Assembly: GCA_950063125.1 (NCBI GenBank)
Contig: CATLZI010000001.1
Span: 1-25,753, forward strand
Length of the DNA stretch: 25,753 nt
Source: an uncultured Porticoccus sp.
GTDB lineage: Bacteria; Pseudomonadota; Gammaproteobacteria; Pseudomonadales; Porticoccaceae
Direction: 5' to 3'
Program-made: the position numbers and the translations under genes
In this document: piece after piece, positions 25,575 to 25,753 of the stretch
How the letters are laid out: every line of letters starts with the position of its first letter
Numbering within the stretch: position 1 is the stretch's first letter
Notes under the pieces: generated by a model
What the model was told of the DNA's origin: nothing
Database searches by the model: none
What the model saw: the letters and a program-made list of their open reading frames with translations, nothing else

Positions 25575-25620
25575 GGTAGTTGCTCCGTAGAGGTTTGTAG
25601 TTGCTGCTACATTTTGATCA

Positions 25621-25652
25621 AAAAAAACCCCACCAGTTTAGAGGTGGGGTTT
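25621..25652 (-). terminator. Intrinsic terminator of the upstream porin-like gene
   Basis: On the minus strand, AAACCCCACC pairs with GGTGGGGTTT (10 bp, 8-nt loop) and is followed by a run of seven T (25627-25621). It stands 28 bp after the stop of the gene entering from the right and 46 bp before the pyrophosphatase fusion ATG, so it separates the two transcripts. Confidence 0.88.
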
Positions 25653-25680
25653 AAGGTTTCAGGAGAAGAGGTCCTGTAAA

Positions 25681-25753
25681 TTAAAAGGCGACTTGACCGC
25701 GGACCATAAAGGCTTTGACATCGCCTTCCATGTTACTAACGTGATCGGAATCA
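25681..25753 (-). CDS. Partial outer-membrane beta-barrel protein (porin-like), C-terminus
   Basis: Only the last 23 codons are inside the window, ending in GDVKAFMVRGQVAF and a TAA stop. A terminal Phe with alternating hydrophobic residues is the beta-signal read by the Bam machinery, so the protein is probably an outer-membrane barrel, plausibly a porin. The family cannot be fixed from this fragment. Its transcript ends at the terminator just downstream. Confidence 0.6.
   Translation of the reverse strand, partial: DSDHVSNMEGDVKAFMVRGQVAF

Overview
The window looks like a chromosomal segment of a gammaproteobacterium, probably a marine Cellvibrionales-type lineage (inference). The main reasons are the conserved blocks dnaX-ybaB-recR and rnd-ycgL-ycgN, proteobacterial HrpA, TtcA and YheS homologues, and lipid-type enzymes (flavin monooxygenase, SDR, FadD-like ligase). 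Coding density is high, starts include ATG, GTG and TTG, and I see no rRNA, tRNA, CRISPR array, insertion sequence or phage gene.

Left part (1-5.9 kb): a minus-strand pair (partial membrane-anchored protein and a Baeyer-Villiger-type flavin monooxygenase), then a minus-strand slipin/NfeD membrane-quality operon with a sigma70-like promoter placed so that nfeD mRNA could be leaderless. A plus-strand SDR and a small two-helix membrane protein follow. They converge on an exported protein of unknown function, with a bidirectional terminator between.

Middle (6.3-14.1 kb): a plus-strand housekeeping run: glyoxalase II-like hydrolase, all-alpha dUTPase with a G10 tract, ttcA, dnaX, ybaB, recR, rnd, ycgL, ycgN and a small membrane protein. 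dnaX carries an in-frame A AAA AAG heptamer with a Shine-Dalgarno-like stretch just upstream and a stop five codons into the -1 frame, so it very likely makes both tau and a short gamma by programmed frameshifting.

Right-middle (14.1-21.8 kb): an ABC-F ATPase of the YheS group (minus), a structured intergenic inverted repeat, a FadD-type acyl-CoA ligase and the large helicase HrpA.

Right end (21.8-25.75 kb): the most distinctive accessory region. A compact hvfABC-type cluster encodes an exported RiPP precursor with six EGKCG motifs in three 17-residue repeats, an MNIO (DUF692) enzyme and its DUF2063 partner, behind a candidate ECF-type promoter. The enzymes are expected to modify the precursor cysteines to make a copper-binding secreted peptide. 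Convergent to it is an AT-richer gene for an exported fusion of a ParB-like (ParBc_2) domain to a family I inorganic pyrophosphatase whose active-site residues all appear intact. A terminator separates it from the end of a beta-barrel outer-membrane protein gene that runs in from the right edge.
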